Assembly: GCA_964342155.1 (NCBI GenBank)
Contig: CAYFEQ010000002.1
Location: forward strand, 61,921 to 125,920
Length of the DNA stretch: 64,000 nucleotides
From: GCA-2701705 sp964342155
GTDB taxonomy: Bacteria > Pseudomonadota > Gammaproteobacteria > GCA-002705445 > GCA-002716945
Reading direction: 5' to 3'
Positions 52,563-62,021 of this stretch are shown here, one piece after another. Numbering within the stretch: position 1 is the stretch's first letter; each line of letters opens with the position of its first letter. The notes beneath the pieces are model-generated. The model was not told where the DNA came from. It did no database searches and was given only the letters and a program-made list of their open reading frames with translations. Both the position numbers and the translations under genes were made by a program.

Positions 52563-53231
52563 TCAGATTTTACTCAAGATTGAACGCATCTGTGCAATAG
52601 TTGATTTATAGTCATCAGAATTAAAAATTGCGGAGCCAGCAACAAAAGTATCCGCTCCTGCTTTTGCTACATGCTCAATATTTTCAATATTTATACCACC
52701 ATCAACCTCCAACCTAATTTCTCTACCAGATTTATCAATTATTTCTCTCACTTTTTTTATTTTTTCGTAAGTGCTCTCAATAAATTTTTGTCCTGGAAAT
52801 CCTGGATTGACAGACATTAAAAGAATCATATCTACCTTTTCAATACAATGCTCTAAATAAGTTAAAGGCGTTGCTGGGTTAAAAACTATACCTGGTTTAC
52901 ATTTTTGTTCCATTATAAGGCTTATAGTCCTATCTATGTGGTCCGTGGCTTCAGGATGAAAGGTTATATAATTGGCACCGGCTTTTGCAAAATCTGGTAT
53001 TATCCTATCGACAGGCCTAATCATCAAATGAACATCTATTATCTTATCAATTCCATAATCTCTAAGAGCAGAACAAATCATTGGACCAAATGTTAGGTTG
53101 GGTACATAATGATTATCCATCACATCAAAATGTATGAAATCTGCACCAGCATTTATAACATTTTGTACATCTTCACCAAGGCGCGAAAAATCTGCCGATA
53201 ATATTGATGGCGCTATCTTATAATCTCTCAT
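52563..53231 (-). CDS. rpe: Ribulose-phosphate 3-epimerase
   Basis: A 222-residue TIM barrel interconverting ribulose-5-phosphate and xylulose-5-phosphate. APSILSADFSRLGEDVQ and HFDVMDNHYVPNLTFG carry the metal-binding histidine and aspartate; VDVHLMIRP-type IDVHLMIRPV, MSVNPGFPGQKF and LEVDGGINIENI are the family blocks. First gene of the rpe-trp run; rpe next to trpE is a common order in Gammaproteobacteria. It is divergent from the pseudoazurin gene. Confidence 0.96.
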   Translation of the reverse strand: MRDYKIAPSILSADFSRLGEDVQNVINAGADFIHFDVMDNHYVPNLTFGPMICSALRDYGIDKIIDVHLMIRPVDRIIPDFAKAGANYITFHPEATDHIDRTISLIMEQKCKPGIVFNPATPLTYLEHCIEKVDMILLMSVNPGFPGQKFIESTYEKIKKVREIIDKSGREIRLEVDGGINIENIEHVAKAGADTFVAGSAIFNSDDYKSTIAQMRSILSKI

Positions 53232-53305
53232 TTTCTTAAATGTAGATGCATACTTTTGTATCGCACAGTATATGACATAAGACTTATTAATTATATTATT
53301 ATTTT

Positions 53306-53317
53306 CATGATATCATG
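53306..53317. promoter_or_regulatory. Perfect palindrome between rpe and pseudoazurin genes
   Basis: CATGATATCATG reads the same on both strands and lies in the 126-base divergent spacer, about 40 bases before the pseudoazurin start. It could be an operator for a dimeric regulator. It does not match the FNR or NnrR consensus. In AT-rich DNA a 12-base palindrome may also occur by chance. Confidence 0.35.
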
Positions 53318-53357
53318 TATAGATTAATTTATAAGTTTAAACATGGAGAAAAGAAAA

Positions 53358-53807
53358 ATGGAAAATTTTAAAATCTATTGTTTATGTATTTGTCTATTTC
53401 TGAGTAATAACATCTATTCGGCTGAACATCAGATTAAGATGTTAAGCTCTTCGAATGGCCAAATGATGGTGTTCGAACCGCCGGTTTTAAAAATCAAGAA
53501 GGGAGATACCGTTAAGTGGATTTCTACACAACCAGGTCATAACTCAGCATCAATAAATGAAATGTTACCAAAAGGTGCAAAAAGTTGGGAAGGAGCAGTG
53601 AATGAGGAAATATCGGTTAATTTTAATGTAGAAGGAATTTATGGGTATAAATGTTCACCGCATTATATATTAGGAATGGTTGGTTTAATAATAGTTGGTG
53701 ACTCAAAGAATAATTTGGATACTTCGAAAAATTTTGCTCTAGAAGCGGAGAAAAAATTTGCAACTGGCAAAGACCGGTTCACAAAATATTTCTCTCAAAT
53801 AAAATAA
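53358..53807 (+). CDS. Pseudoazurin-type blue copper protein
   Basis: A 149-residue periplasmic cupredoxin. A signal peptide of about 22 residues (ending NIYSA) is followed by the family start HQIKML and an MMVFEPPVLKIKKGD strand. Type 1 copper ligands are His61 (GHNS), Cys99, His102 and Met107 (CSPHYILGM), the exact pseudoazurin spacing. Pseudoazurins carry electrons to nitrite or nitrous oxide reductase or to cytochrome oxidases; which partner applies here is unknown. The first ATG at 53343 is five codons up, but its GGAGAAAAG makes ATG at 53358 the better start. A 35-residue polar tail follows the fold. Confidence 0.88.
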   Translation: MENFKIYCLCICLFLSNNIYSAEHQIKMLSSSNGQMMVFEPPVLKIKKGDTVKWISTQPGHNSASINEMLPKGAKSWEGAVNEEISVNFNVEGIYGYKCSPHYILGMVGLIIVGDSKNNLDTSKNFALEAEKKFATGKDRFTKYFSQIK

Positions 53808-53833
53808 ATATATTAATTTAAAATGGGTAGTAT

Positions 53834-54700
53834 GTGAGTAATTTTCTACAAATACCAGATTTAAACCTTAGTCACCAGGGAAAAGTGAGAGATATTTTTG
53901 AAGTTAAAAATCAAAAATATTTACTAATTTATACATCGGATAGAATATCAGCATTTGATTTTGTATTTGATGACACTATTCCTGGCAAAGGAACATTGTT
54001 AAATAAATTATCATTATTCTGGTTTGAAAAAACAAAAGAAATTATAAAAAACCATATTATTAATTTTCAAACAATAAAAATAAACAACCTTAGCGATGAA
54101 GACAAAGACCGTTGTATGTTGGTAAAAAAAACTAAAGTTTTACCAATTGAAGCTATTGTTAGAGGTTATCTTGCTGGTTCTGCATGGCAATCTTACAAAA
54201 AGACAAAAATCATTAATAATAAAAAATCAGATATTATTTATAAAGAATTTCAACAATTTGAAAAGCCTATATTTACACCCTCAACCAAAGCCGAAAAAGG
54301 TCAGAGGGATCAAAATATTTCCTTTGAAAAAATGAAGAGTCTTATAGGAGAACAACTATCAGAAAAAATTAGGGAGGTTAGCATAAAGCTATATAATTTT
54401 GCTCATTCATATGCACAAAAGAAAGGAATAATTATTGCGGATACAAAATTTGAATTTGGTTTAGATGAAAATAACAATTTGACACTAATTGATGAATTAT
54501 TTACACCGGATTGCTCTAGATTTTGGCTATATGATGCTAAAACAAAGGAAATTAATTATGAATCATTTGATAAACAATTTCTACGAAACTACTTAATTAG
54601 TATCAACTGGCAAAACAAACAAATCCCCCTCCCATCAGATATAAAAGATGAGTTAATACGCAGATATAAACTTGCCTATGATCTCCTTACTAATCAATGA
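53834..54700 (+). CDS. purC: SAICAR synthetase
   Basis: A 288-residue enzyme adding aspartate to CAIR in purine synthesis. It opens LSHQGKVRDIFEV (ATP loop), then LIYTSDRISAFDFVFDDTIPGKG, LPIEAIVRGYLAGSAW, and ADTKFEFGLDENNNLTLIDELFTPDCSRFW. The long, single-domain type is that of alpha-, beta- and some Gammaproteobacteria and fungi, distinct from the shorter E. coli protein. The start is GTG at 53834. It overlaps bioD by four bases (ATGA). Confidence 0.93.
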   Translation: MSNFLQIPDLNLSHQGKVRDIFEVKNQKYLLIYTSDRISAFDFVFDDTIPGKGTLLNKLSLFWFEKTKEIIKNHIINFQTIKINNLSDEDKDRCMLVKKTKVLPIEAIVRGYLAGSAWQSYKKTKIINNKKSDIIYKEFQQFEKPIFTPSTKAEKGQRDQNISFEKMKSLIGEQLSEKIREVSIKLYNFAHSYAQKKGIIIADTKFEFGLDENNNLTLIDELFTPDCSRFWLYDAKTKEINYESFDKQFLRNYLISINWQNKQIPLPSDIKDELIRRYKLAYDLLTNQ

Positions 54701-55380
54701 AACAAAAGTATAAAACAAAAATTTTTGTAGCTGGAAGTGACACAAATGTTGGTAAGACCTATATCACAAATAATTTATTAAAGTATATTGTTTCACATGA
54801 TTATACCGTTATGCCATTCAAACCTGTGGAAACAGGATGTAAAAAAATAAAAAACAAATTAATTCCTAATGACTCAAAAAAATTTTTTTTAACTCTTAAC
54901 AAGACGATTAATCTTGATGATATTAATCCTTACAGATTTGTAGAGCCTATCTCACCAAATAAAGCTATGATTTTAAGCAAAAGAAGGGTTTTTATAAAAA
55001 ATTATATTGAAAAAGTAAATGATTTAGAAAAAAAAGATTTTTTAATTGTAGAGGGTGCTGGTGGGCTTTTATCTCCAATATCTAGAGATGGACTGAATAT
55101 AGATTTAATCAAATCACTGCATGCAAAAGTGATTCTTGTTATTGAAGATAAAGTTGGAGCAATTAATCACACATTATTAAATCTAGAATCTTTAAAAAAA
55201 AGAGGTATAGAATTGATATGTATTATATTAAATAGAAAATTAAAAGTTATTCCTAAAGGGATGGATAATTTAAACGAACTAAAGACATATACAAAAACAC
55301 AAATTTTCCAAACCTATAACAAACAAATAAGAACAAATAAAAAAATTTTTCAAGAATTATTAAATTTGATACTTCGTTAA
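54697..55380 (+). CDS. bioD: Dethiobiotin synthetase
   Basis: A 227-residue ATP-dependent carboxylase-like enzyme closing the ureido ring of dethiobiotin. KIFVAGSDTNVGKTYITNNLL is the P-loop with the threonine-asparagine-valine signature; KPVETGC holds the diaminopelargonate site, and VEGAGGLLSPI the metal-binding glutamate. Other biotin genes are not in the window, so it is separated from bioABFC. It converges on fba with three bases between. Confidence 0.92.
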   Translation: MKQKYKTKIFVAGSDTNVGKTYITNNLLKYIVSHDYTVMPFKPVETGCKKIKNKLIPNDSKKFFLTLNKTINLDDINPYRFVEPISPNKAMILSKRRVFIKNYIEKVNDLEKKDFLIVEGAGGLLSPISRDGLNIDLIKSLHAKVILVIEDKVGAINHTLLNLESLKKRGIELICIILNRKLKVIPKGMDNLNELKTYTKTQIFQTYNKQIRTNKKIFQELLNLILR

Positions 55381-55383
55381 TTT

Positions 55384-56382
55384 TTATAATTCACCAACTG
55401 ATGCTTTAGAGCATAATAAAGCTCTTTCAATCAAAACCTCTTGTGATTTGACTAGGTTTTCATCTTGCCCACCCCAAGCTTTTAGGGCTGATTGCTGTAT
55501 TGCTCGAGCATAAGAAAATGTTACTCTCCATGGTAATTCACTAAATTTTTTGTTCATTAAATTCAAATGATTTGTTGATTCATCATCTGTCTGTCCACCA
55601 GATAGAAATGCAACCCCAGCTAGCTCAGGTGGCAAACAATTCTTTAAACACTCTATAGTTTTTTGAGCAACCTGTTCATAATCTGCTCGATTATTATTTT
55701 CATTACCAGATATAACCATACTTGGTTTTAAGACAGTACCTGGTAAATAAATATTAAAGCTATCTATTTGTTCAAAAAGAGATATTAAAGTTTCTTTTGT
55801 AACATCATATGATTTTTCTATCGAATGTTCTCCATTGATGAGAACTTCTGGCTCAACTATTGGCACTAAATTGTTTTCTTGGCATAAGGATGCATATCTA
55901 GCTAAAGCATTGCAATTTGATGATATGCAAGCCTTAGTAGGTATTTTATCTCCTATGGTAATTACAGCTCTCCATTTACAGAATTTAGCGCCTAATTTTT
56001 CATATTCTATTAGTCTATCTCGCAAGCCATCTAAACCTTCTGTAATTTTTTCATTCTCATGATTTGATAGATCTTTTGCTCCCTTATCAACTTTTATTCC
56101 AGGTAATATTCCAATACCCTCAAGAAATTTAACAAATGGAATACCTGAACTCATTTCTTGTCTAAATGTTTCATCAAATAATATAGTTCCACTTATATAA
56201 TTTGATAAGCCAGGAGATGTCACAATTAGTTCCCTATACTTTTTTCTATTTTTTTCAGTATTTTCAACATTTATTGAAGCTAATCTTTTCGCAATAGTCG
56301 GATTACTTTCATCCATTGCTAGAATCCCTTTCGGTTTCTCTAACATTTGATTAGTAATAGCTTTTAAGTTTTCTTTATTCAT
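55384..56382 (-). CDS. fba: Fructose-bisphosphate aldolase, class I
   Basis: A 332-residue Schiff-base (class I) aldolase. It starts GILAMDESNPTIAKRLASI, has FCKWRAVITI with the lysine of the conserved K-x-R block, PIVEPEVLINGEHSIEKS, the Schiff-base lysine region LPGTVLKPSMVISG, and GVAFLSGGQTDDESTNHLN. This animal-type class I enzyme is a minority choice in Gammaproteobacteria, where class II is common. It is the last gene of the tkt-gap-pgk-pyk-fba run (14 bases after pyk). Confidence 0.92.
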   Translation of the reverse strand: MNKENLKAITNQMLEKPKGILAMDESNPTIAKRLASINVENTEKNRKKYRELIVTSPGLSNYISGTILFDETFRQEMSSGIPFVKFLEGIGILPGIKVDKGAKDLSNHENEKITEGLDGLRDRLIEYEKLGAKFCKWRAVITIGDKIPTKACISSNCNALARYASLCQENNLVPIVEPEVLINGEHSIEKSYDVTKETLISLFEQIDSFNIYLPGTVLKPSMVISGNENNNRADYEQVAQKTIECLKNCLPPELAGVAFLSGGQTDDESTNHLNLMNKKFSELPWRVTFSYARAIQQSALKAWGGQDENLVKSQEVLIERALLCSKASVGEL

Positions 56383-56396
56383 AATTTACACTAACT

Positions 56397-57833
56397 TCAG
56401 ATATCTAGGAGTTTACCAACTTCTACTATTTTAAGTGCGTTAGTTCCACCACTTGTACCCATTAAATCTCCTTTAGTTATTATTACTAAATCTCCTTTTT
56501 TCACAGCACCCTGTTTCTGCATTAGTTTTATTACTTGTTTATTTGCTCTTGCATGATCATGTTCAACTTTCTCTAGTCTAATAGAATAGACTCCCCTGTA
56601 TAAACATATTCTTCTACTAGTTCTTTCATTTACTGTCATTGCATAAATAGGAATAGAAGACTGTATTCTTGACATCCATAATGGTGTGGAGCCTGTCTCT
56701 GTAAGTGCTGCAATAGCTTTAACATTCGATCTATCTGCACCATAAACAGCAGCCATAGCAATAATTTGATCTATTTTGCTAAATCTGTCACCACTATCAG
56801 CGATTTTAATTTTTTTAGAACTGGTTTTTTCGGCTATGTCACAAATTCTACTGGCTTCTTGTACGACTTCCGCAGGGTACTTACCTACTGCTGTTTCTGC
56901 AGAGAGCATAATTGCATCTACACCTGAGCAAGCTGCATTAGAAACATCAAAGACTTCTGCTCTAGTTGGAACACGACTTGTTTTCATAGATTCCATCATT
57001 TGAGTAGCAACAATTACTAATTTATCATGGTCCATTGCTTTAGCAATTAATTCATCTTGTACTGCTGGTAATAATTCTATACCAATTTCAACACCAAGGT
57101 CACCTCGAGCAATTAAAATCCCATCTGAATGATCTAAAATTGAATCAATATTTTCTAAAGCTTCATTCCTTTCTATCTTAGCGATCAATCCTATGTTTTT
57201 CTTATCAGTTATTTTTTTTACCGCTATCAAATCATCTTTATTTCTTACAAATGAAACCGCAACATAATCAATATCTAATTTGATTGCTTTTTTCAAATCA
57301 GAGATATCTTTATTTGTGAGCCCCTTAACTGATAACCCACCACCTTTTTTATTTAATCCTTGAAAAGGAAGTAATCTACCTCCTCTAAGCACAGTAGTAA
57401 AAATTTTCTTTTCTTTTATTTGATTTATTCTAAGCTTTATTAACCCATCACTAAGCAGTATTTCATCTTTTGGTTTCAAACTTTTATGTAAATCTTTATA
57501 AGTTACACCTACTGTCGAATCATCACCTTCTAAATCATTTAGTGTAGTATCTATAATAAATTTTTGATTGTTTTCTAAATCGATAAATTCTTTTTCTGAA
57601 AAACCTTTAATTCTAATCTTGTGTCCTTGCAAATCTACCATTATTGCAACAGGTCTTTCTAGCTTTGCCGATGATAGTTTTAGATTATTTATTATTTCTT
57701 TAGCATCTTCAATTTTTGCATGCGATAAATTAAGTCTAAAAACATCTGTTCCAGCAGCAATAAGCTCTGTTAAAATTTTTGGTTTGGTGGTTGATGGTCC
57801 TAATGTAGAAATAATCTTTGTTCTTTTTCTCAT
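56397..57833 (-). CDS. pyk: Pyruvate kinase
   Basis: A 478-residue enzyme making pyruvate and ATP from phosphoenolpyruvate. TKIISTLGPSTTKPKI opens the chain; the K+ and metal sites include MVDLQGHKIRIKG; the catalytic lysine and glutamate are in LIAKIERNEAL and LIARGDLGVEIGIE; MESMKTSRVPTRAEVFDVSNA and DAIMLSAETAVGKYP are signature blocks. The C-terminal domain ends with KGDLVIITKGD and TNALKIVEV. It sits between pgk (four bases) and fba. Confidence 0.95.
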   Translation of the reverse strand: MRKRTKIISTLGPSTTKPKILTELIAAGTDVFRLNLSHAKIEDAKEIINNLKLSSAKLERPVAIMVDLQGHKIRIKGFSEKEFIDLENNQKFIIDTTLNDLEGDDSTVGVTYKDLHKSLKPKDEILLSDGLIKLRINQIKEKKIFTTVLRGGRLLPFQGLNKKGGGLSVKGLTNKDISDLKKAIKLDIDYVAVSFVRNKDDLIAVKKITDKKNIGLIAKIERNEALENIDSILDHSDGILIARGDLGVEIGIELLPAVQDELIAKAMDHDKLVIVATQMMESMKTSRVPTRAEVFDVSNAACSGVDAIMLSAETAVGKYPAEVVQEASRICDIAEKTSSKKIKIADSGDRFSKIDQIIAMAAVYGADRSNVKAIAALTETGSTPLWMSRIQSSIPIYAMTVNERTSRRICLYRGVYSIRLEKVEHDHARANKQVIKLMQKQGAVKKGDLVIITKGDLMGTSGGTNALKIVEVGKLLDI

Positions 57834-57837
57834 GAGC

Positions 57838-58992
57838 TTATTTTTCTAATTTTTTCAAAACTGGTAATTGTTCACCTTCCATGTATTTCAAAAGTGCTCC
57901 TCCACCAGTTGATAGGCAAGTAATGTTATCCTGTAGACCAAGCTTTTCTACAATCGGTATTGTATCCCCTCCTCCAATAATTGAGTAGGCATCAGAAGAA
58001 GCGATATTTTTTAAAATTTCAATAGTTCCTGTATCAAACGGTTCTTTTTCTATATATCCGAGTGGACCATTCCAAAAAATTGTCTTAGATGATTCTATAA
58101 TTGCTTTATATTTGTTAATTGTTTGCTTTCCGATATCAAAGATACTATCTGTAGATTGTACCATAGAAAGAGATTTGTTTTTAGATTGATTAGGATTATC
58201 TATTTCTGAACAAAGGACATCAATGGGGAGAATTATTTTTTCAAATTGAGGACTTTCAATGATCTTGATTGCATCAGAAACAAATTCTTTCTCAGCTAAC
58301 GACTTACCAATTTCATGACCTAAAGCATGAAGAAAAGTATTAAGTATTCCGCCGCCTAAAATCATATAATCACATTTATCAATTAATTTAGAAATTACCT
58401 TTATTTTTGTTGAAATTTTAGCTCCAGAAATTATTGTGAGTAGAGGCTTTTTCGGATTATTAATGATGCCATTAGCATTATTAATTTCTTCATCGATAAG
58501 TAAGCCTGCATAAGAATCTATGTAATTCATAACACCATAAGTTGATGCTTCTTTTCGATGTGATGCGCCAAAAGCATCAAAAACAAATATATCGCCTAGA
58601 GAAGCTATTTTTTTTGAAAGTACTGTATCATTATTCCTTTCACCTTTTTGAAATCTTACATTTTCACACATAACTATTTCATTATTGTTCGTCTCTAATC
58701 CATTGACCCAATCCTCAACAAATTTGATATTAAGAGATAATTCATTAGATAGATATTTAGCAATTTTCAGCAAAGATAATTCTGGTGTAATTTTCCCTTC
58801 ATTTGGCCTGCCTAAATGCGAGAGAATAATTATGCTATTACTATTTTTGATTAAATGTAAAATTGTTGGTATTGATTTTTTAATTCTAAAATCACTCTGA
58901 ATATGCTCATTGTGAATGGGTACATTCAAATCTAATCTTAGCAAAACTTTTTTATTTACAATTTCTACATTTTTTATTGATTTCAACATCAA
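57838..58992 (-). CDS. pgk: Phosphoglycerate kinase
   Basis: A 384-residue enzyme of glycolysis and gluconeogenesis. VLLRLDLNVPIHNEHIQSDFRIKKSIPTI is the substrate loop; SHLGRPNEG and CENVRFQKGE are conserved; VFDAFGASHRKEAST holds the catalytic region; FWNGPLGYIEKEPFDTGT, GGDTIPIVEKLGLQD and STGGGALLKYMEGEQLP close the nucleotide site. It overlaps gap by four bases. It faces the carbon flow from tkt and gap to pyk. Confidence 0.96.
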   Translation of the reverse strand: MMLKSIKNVEIVNKKVLLRLDLNVPIHNEHIQSDFRIKKSIPTILHLIKNSNSIIILSHLGRPNEGKITPELSLLKIAKYLSNELSLNIKFVEDWVNGLETNNNEIVMCENVRFQKGERNNDTVLSKKIASLGDIFVFDAFGASHRKEASTYGVMNYIDSYAGLLIDEEINNANGIINNPKKPLLTIISGAKISTKIKVISKLIDKCDYMILGGGILNTFLHALGHEIGKSLAEKEFVSDAIKIIESPQFEKIILPIDVLCSEIDNPNQSKNKSLSMVQSTDSIFDIGKQTINKYKAIIESSKTIFWNGPLGYIEKEPFDTGTIEILKNIASSDAYSIIGGGDTIPIVEKLGLQDNITCLSTGGGALLKYMEGEQLPVLKKLEK

Positions 58993-59999
58993 GCTTTAAA
59001 AAGAACCCTTACTACATCTAACATTCTATTTGAAAAGCCCCATTCATTATCATACCAAGAACAAATTTTATAAAAATTTCCATCTATTTCTCTGGTTAAA
59101 GTATCATCATAAATACCTGAAAAAGAAGAATGATTAAAGTCAATAGATACAAGTGGCTCAGAAGTGTATCCTAAAATTCCTTTCAGGTCATTCTCAGATG
59201 CTTCTTTTAAAATATTATTAATATCTTTTATTGAACTCTTTTTTGATGGAGTAAAACATAAATCTACCAATGATACATTTAGTGTTGGAACACGTATTGC
59301 AAATCCATCTAACTTTCCATTCAATTCTGGAAGCACTAAACCTACTGCTGAAGCAGCTCCAGTTTTTGTTGGTATCATGGATTGGGTTGCTGAACGTGCT
59401 CTTCTCAAATCAGTATGATATACATCAGTTAGAACCTGATCATTAGTATATGAATGTATTGTGGTCATCAAACCATACTCGATACCGATGTCTTTATGTA
59501 AGTTTTTAATTAGAGTTGCCAAACAATTGGTTGTGCATGAAGCATTTGAAATGATTGTATGTGAATTATTTATTTTATCTTCATTAACTCCAAATACTAC
59601 AGTAGCATCAACGTCTTTAGCTGGAGCAGATATTAAAACTTTTTTTGCACCAGCTTCAATATGTTTTATTGATCCAGATTTTGATGCAAAAAAGCCTGTA
59701 CATTCTAAAACAACATCAATATTTAATTTTTTCCATGGTAAATTTGATGGATCTTTTTCTGACAAGACTAAAACTTCATGTTTTTTATCTATTATAATTT
59801 TATTATTTTCAATGCTTACTTCATTCAAAAAATTGCCATGAACACTATCATGTTTAAGTAAATATCCATTGATATCAGCATTACCTAAATCGTTAACAGC
59901 AACAATCTTTATATCCTCAGAGAACCCATTCTCAAAATTTGCTCGAAATACATTTCTACCTATTCTTCCAAAACCATTAATTGCTACATTTATAGTCAT
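58989..59999 (-). CDS. gap: Glyceraldehyde-3-phosphate dehydrogenase
   Basis: A 336-residue Rossmann dehydrogenase. NGFGRIGRNVFRANFE and the VAVNDLGNAD loop bind the nicotinamide cofactor; the catalytic cysteine is in SNASCTTNCLATLI, and His is in MTTIHSYTNDQVLTD. The C-terminal WYDNEWGFSNRML is the family end. Cofactor (NAD or NADP) cannot be decided from sequence alone. It overlaps pgk and tkt by four bases each, so the three are translationally coupled. Confidence 0.95.
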   Translation of the reverse strand: MTINVAINGFGRIGRNVFRANFENGFSEDIKIVAVNDLGNADINGYLLKHDSVHGNFLNEVSIENNKIIIDKKHEVLVLSEKDPSNLPWKKLNIDVVLECTGFFASKSGSIKHIEAGAKKVLISAPAKDVDATVVFGVNEDKINNSHTIISNASCTTNCLATLIKNLHKDIGIEYGLMTTIHSYTNDQVLTDVYHTDLRRARSATQSMIPTKTGAASAVGLVLPELNGKLDGFAIRVPTLNVSLVDLCFTPSKKSSIKDINNILKEASENDLKGILGYTSEPLVSIDFNHSSFSGIYDDTLTREIDGNFYKICSWYDNEWGFSNRMLDVVRVLFKA

Positions 60000-61999
60000 T
60001 TTTTCCGCCTATTCTTCTTTATTAATTTTTTAGCCTCTTTAACTATATTATTTTTTGTAAAACCAAAAAATTTCATTGTCTCAGTCCCAGGTGCTGATAA
60101 TCCAAAACTATTCATATTCAGACTACTGCCTCTACGGCCAATAAACTGGTACCAAAAATCTCCTACTCCAGCCTCTACAGCCAAAATATTTGCAAAATTT
60201 TGAGGCAAAATCTTTTCTTTATATTTTGAGTCCTGCATGAGAAAGATGTCAGCACATGGCATAGAGACTACACGAACCTTTATTTTTTCTTTAGACAACT
60301 CTTTAGCAGCATCAATAGTTATATTTAATTCTGACCCAGTTGCAACCATTATAACATCAGGATTCCTATGATTCTCATATATCGTGTATCCACCTTTGGA
60401 TATAGATTCTTTTTGAATACTTGTTCTGTCAATCTCCGGTAAAGATTGTCTTGTTAGAACTATTGAAGAAGGTCCTAGCTTACTTATTAGAGAGTTTTTC
60501 CATGCCACCGCCGTTTCACATAAGTCAGCTGGCCTCCAAACTGACATACCAGGTATTAATCTCAATGAAGTAAGTTGTTCCACAGCCTGATGAGTTGGGC
60601 CATCTTCCCCCAGCCCAATTGAGTCATGTGTAAACACATAAATAACAGGTAGCTTCATCAACGCTGACATTCTAATTGCATTTTTTGCATATTCAGAAAA
60701 GATTAGAAAAGTACTAGCATAAGGTCTAAATCCACCATGAAGATAAATGCCATTACTTATTGCTGACATACCAAATTCTCTCACACCATAATATATATAT
60801 TTACCAGAGAAGTTTTTCTTTGTTATTGCTTTAGAGTTTGACCAATAAACTAAATTTGAATCTTTCAGGTCTGCTGATCCACCAACCAGTTCGGGTAGAT
60901 GTTTAGCAATATTTTCTAATACAATCTGTGATGATTTTCTTGTAGCCATTGGCTTATTTTTTTTATTAATTAACTGTGCAATCTCTTTATTTAAGTTTGA
61001 GGGTAATTTTTGCTTAATCCTTCTTAATAGCTCTGAAGACTCTTTTGGAAATTGTTTTTTATATTTAGCAAATTTTTCATTCCATTTTTTTTCTAAAAGA
61101 GATCCTTTTTTTCTAAAATCCCAATGCTTATAAATTGTTTTAGGTATATGGAATGGTTTGTGTGCCCAATTGAGATTTTTACGAGTTAAGCTTACTTCAT
61201 CTTCTCCTAAAGGTGCTCCGTGTACAGAGCCCGTCCCTTCTTTATTTGGTGAACCATATCCAATTTTTGTTCTAGCACAAATTATAGTTGGTTTGTTTTT
61301 CTCATTTCTAGCTGCTCTAATTGATTTAGTAATTTTATCAAAGTTATGCCCATCCACATTATCAATCACATTCCAATTATAAGCCTCAAACCTTTTTTTA
61401 ATATTCTCTGTAAACCAAAGTTTAATGTCACCATCGATCGAAATACCATTCATGTCATAAATTACAATCAACTTATTTAGACCTAACGTTCCTGCAAGAG
61501 AACATGCTTCGTGGGATATCCCTTCCATTAGACATCCATCTCCAGTAAATACATAAGTAAAATGGTTTATAATTTGGTAGTTTGGTTTATTAAATTCTTT
61601 AGCAAGTATTTTTTCAGCCATTGCCATACCGACTGCATTAGCTAATCCCTGTCCAAGTGGCCCAGTTGTAGTTTCCACGCCGGGTGTTATTTCAAACTCT
61701 GGATGACCAGGTGTTTTTGAATGGAGTTGTCTAAAATTTTTAATATCATTAATTGTTAATTTATAACCTGTTAGATGCAAAAGAGAGTAAAGCAGCATGG
61801 AACCATGTCCATTAGATAGAACAAATCGATCTCTATCAATCCAATTTGGGTTACTTGGGTTATGTTGAAGAAAATTATTCCATAAAATATTAGCTATGTC
61901 AGCCATGCCCATTGGGGCGCCAGGATGCCCTGATTTTGCTTTTTCAACAGCATCTATGCTTAGAAATCTAATTGCATTAGATAAATCTTTTTTATTCAC
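59996..61999 (-). CDS. tkt: Transketolase
   Basis: A 667-residue thiamine-diphosphate enzyme moving two-carbon units between sugar phosphates. SGHPGAPMGMADIANILW opens it; the ThDP motif is GDGCLMEGISHEACSLAG; ending DMNGISIDG; the pyrimidine domain has GVREFGMSAISNGIYLHGG and FTHDSIGLGEDGPTHQAVEQL, followed by SVWRPADLCE. Length matches E. coli TktA. Located first of the coupled tkt-gap-pgk genes; with rpe and rpiA the window encodes most of the non-oxidative pentose phosphate branch. Confidence 0.96.
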   Translation of the reverse strand: MNKKDLSNAIRFLSIDAVEKAKSGHPGAPMGMADIANILWNNFLQHNPSNPNWIDRDRFVLSNGHGSMLLYSLLHLTGYKLTINDIKNFRQLHSKTPGHPEFEITPGVETTTGPLGQGLANAVGMAMAEKILAKEFNKPNYQIINHFTYVFTGDGCLMEGISHEACSLAGTLGLNKLIVIYDMNGISIDGDIKLWFTENIKKRFEAYNWNVIDNVDGHNFDKITKSIRAARNEKNKPTIICARTKIGYGSPNKEGTGSVHGAPLGEDEVSLTRKNLNWAHKPFHIPKTIYKHWDFRKKGSLLEKKWNEKFAKYKKQFPKESSELLRRIKQKLPSNLNKEIAQLINKKNKPMATRKSSQIVLENIAKHLPELVGGSADLKDSNLVYWSNSKAITKKNFSGKYIYYGVREFGMSAISNGIYLHGGFRPYASTFLIFSEYAKNAIRMSALMKLPVIYVFTHDSIGLGEDGPTHQAVEQLTSLRLIPGMSVWRPADLCETAVAWKNSLISKLGPSSIVLTRQSLPEIDRTSIQKESISKGGYTIYENHRNPDVIMVATGSELNITIDAAKELSKEKIKVRVVSMPCADIFLMQDSKYKEKILPQNFANILAVEAGVGDFWYQFIGRRGSSLNMNSFGLSAPGTETMKFFGFTKNNIVKEAKKLIKKNRRKK

Positions 62000-62021
62000 A
62001 CTTTTGTACCAATGGTAGTCA

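Noticed and set aside
52541..53357. Tryptophan attenuator or leader peptide before trpE
   Set aside because: Only 22 bases separate rpe and trpE, and the rpe upstream region shows no run of Trp codons or paired hairpins.
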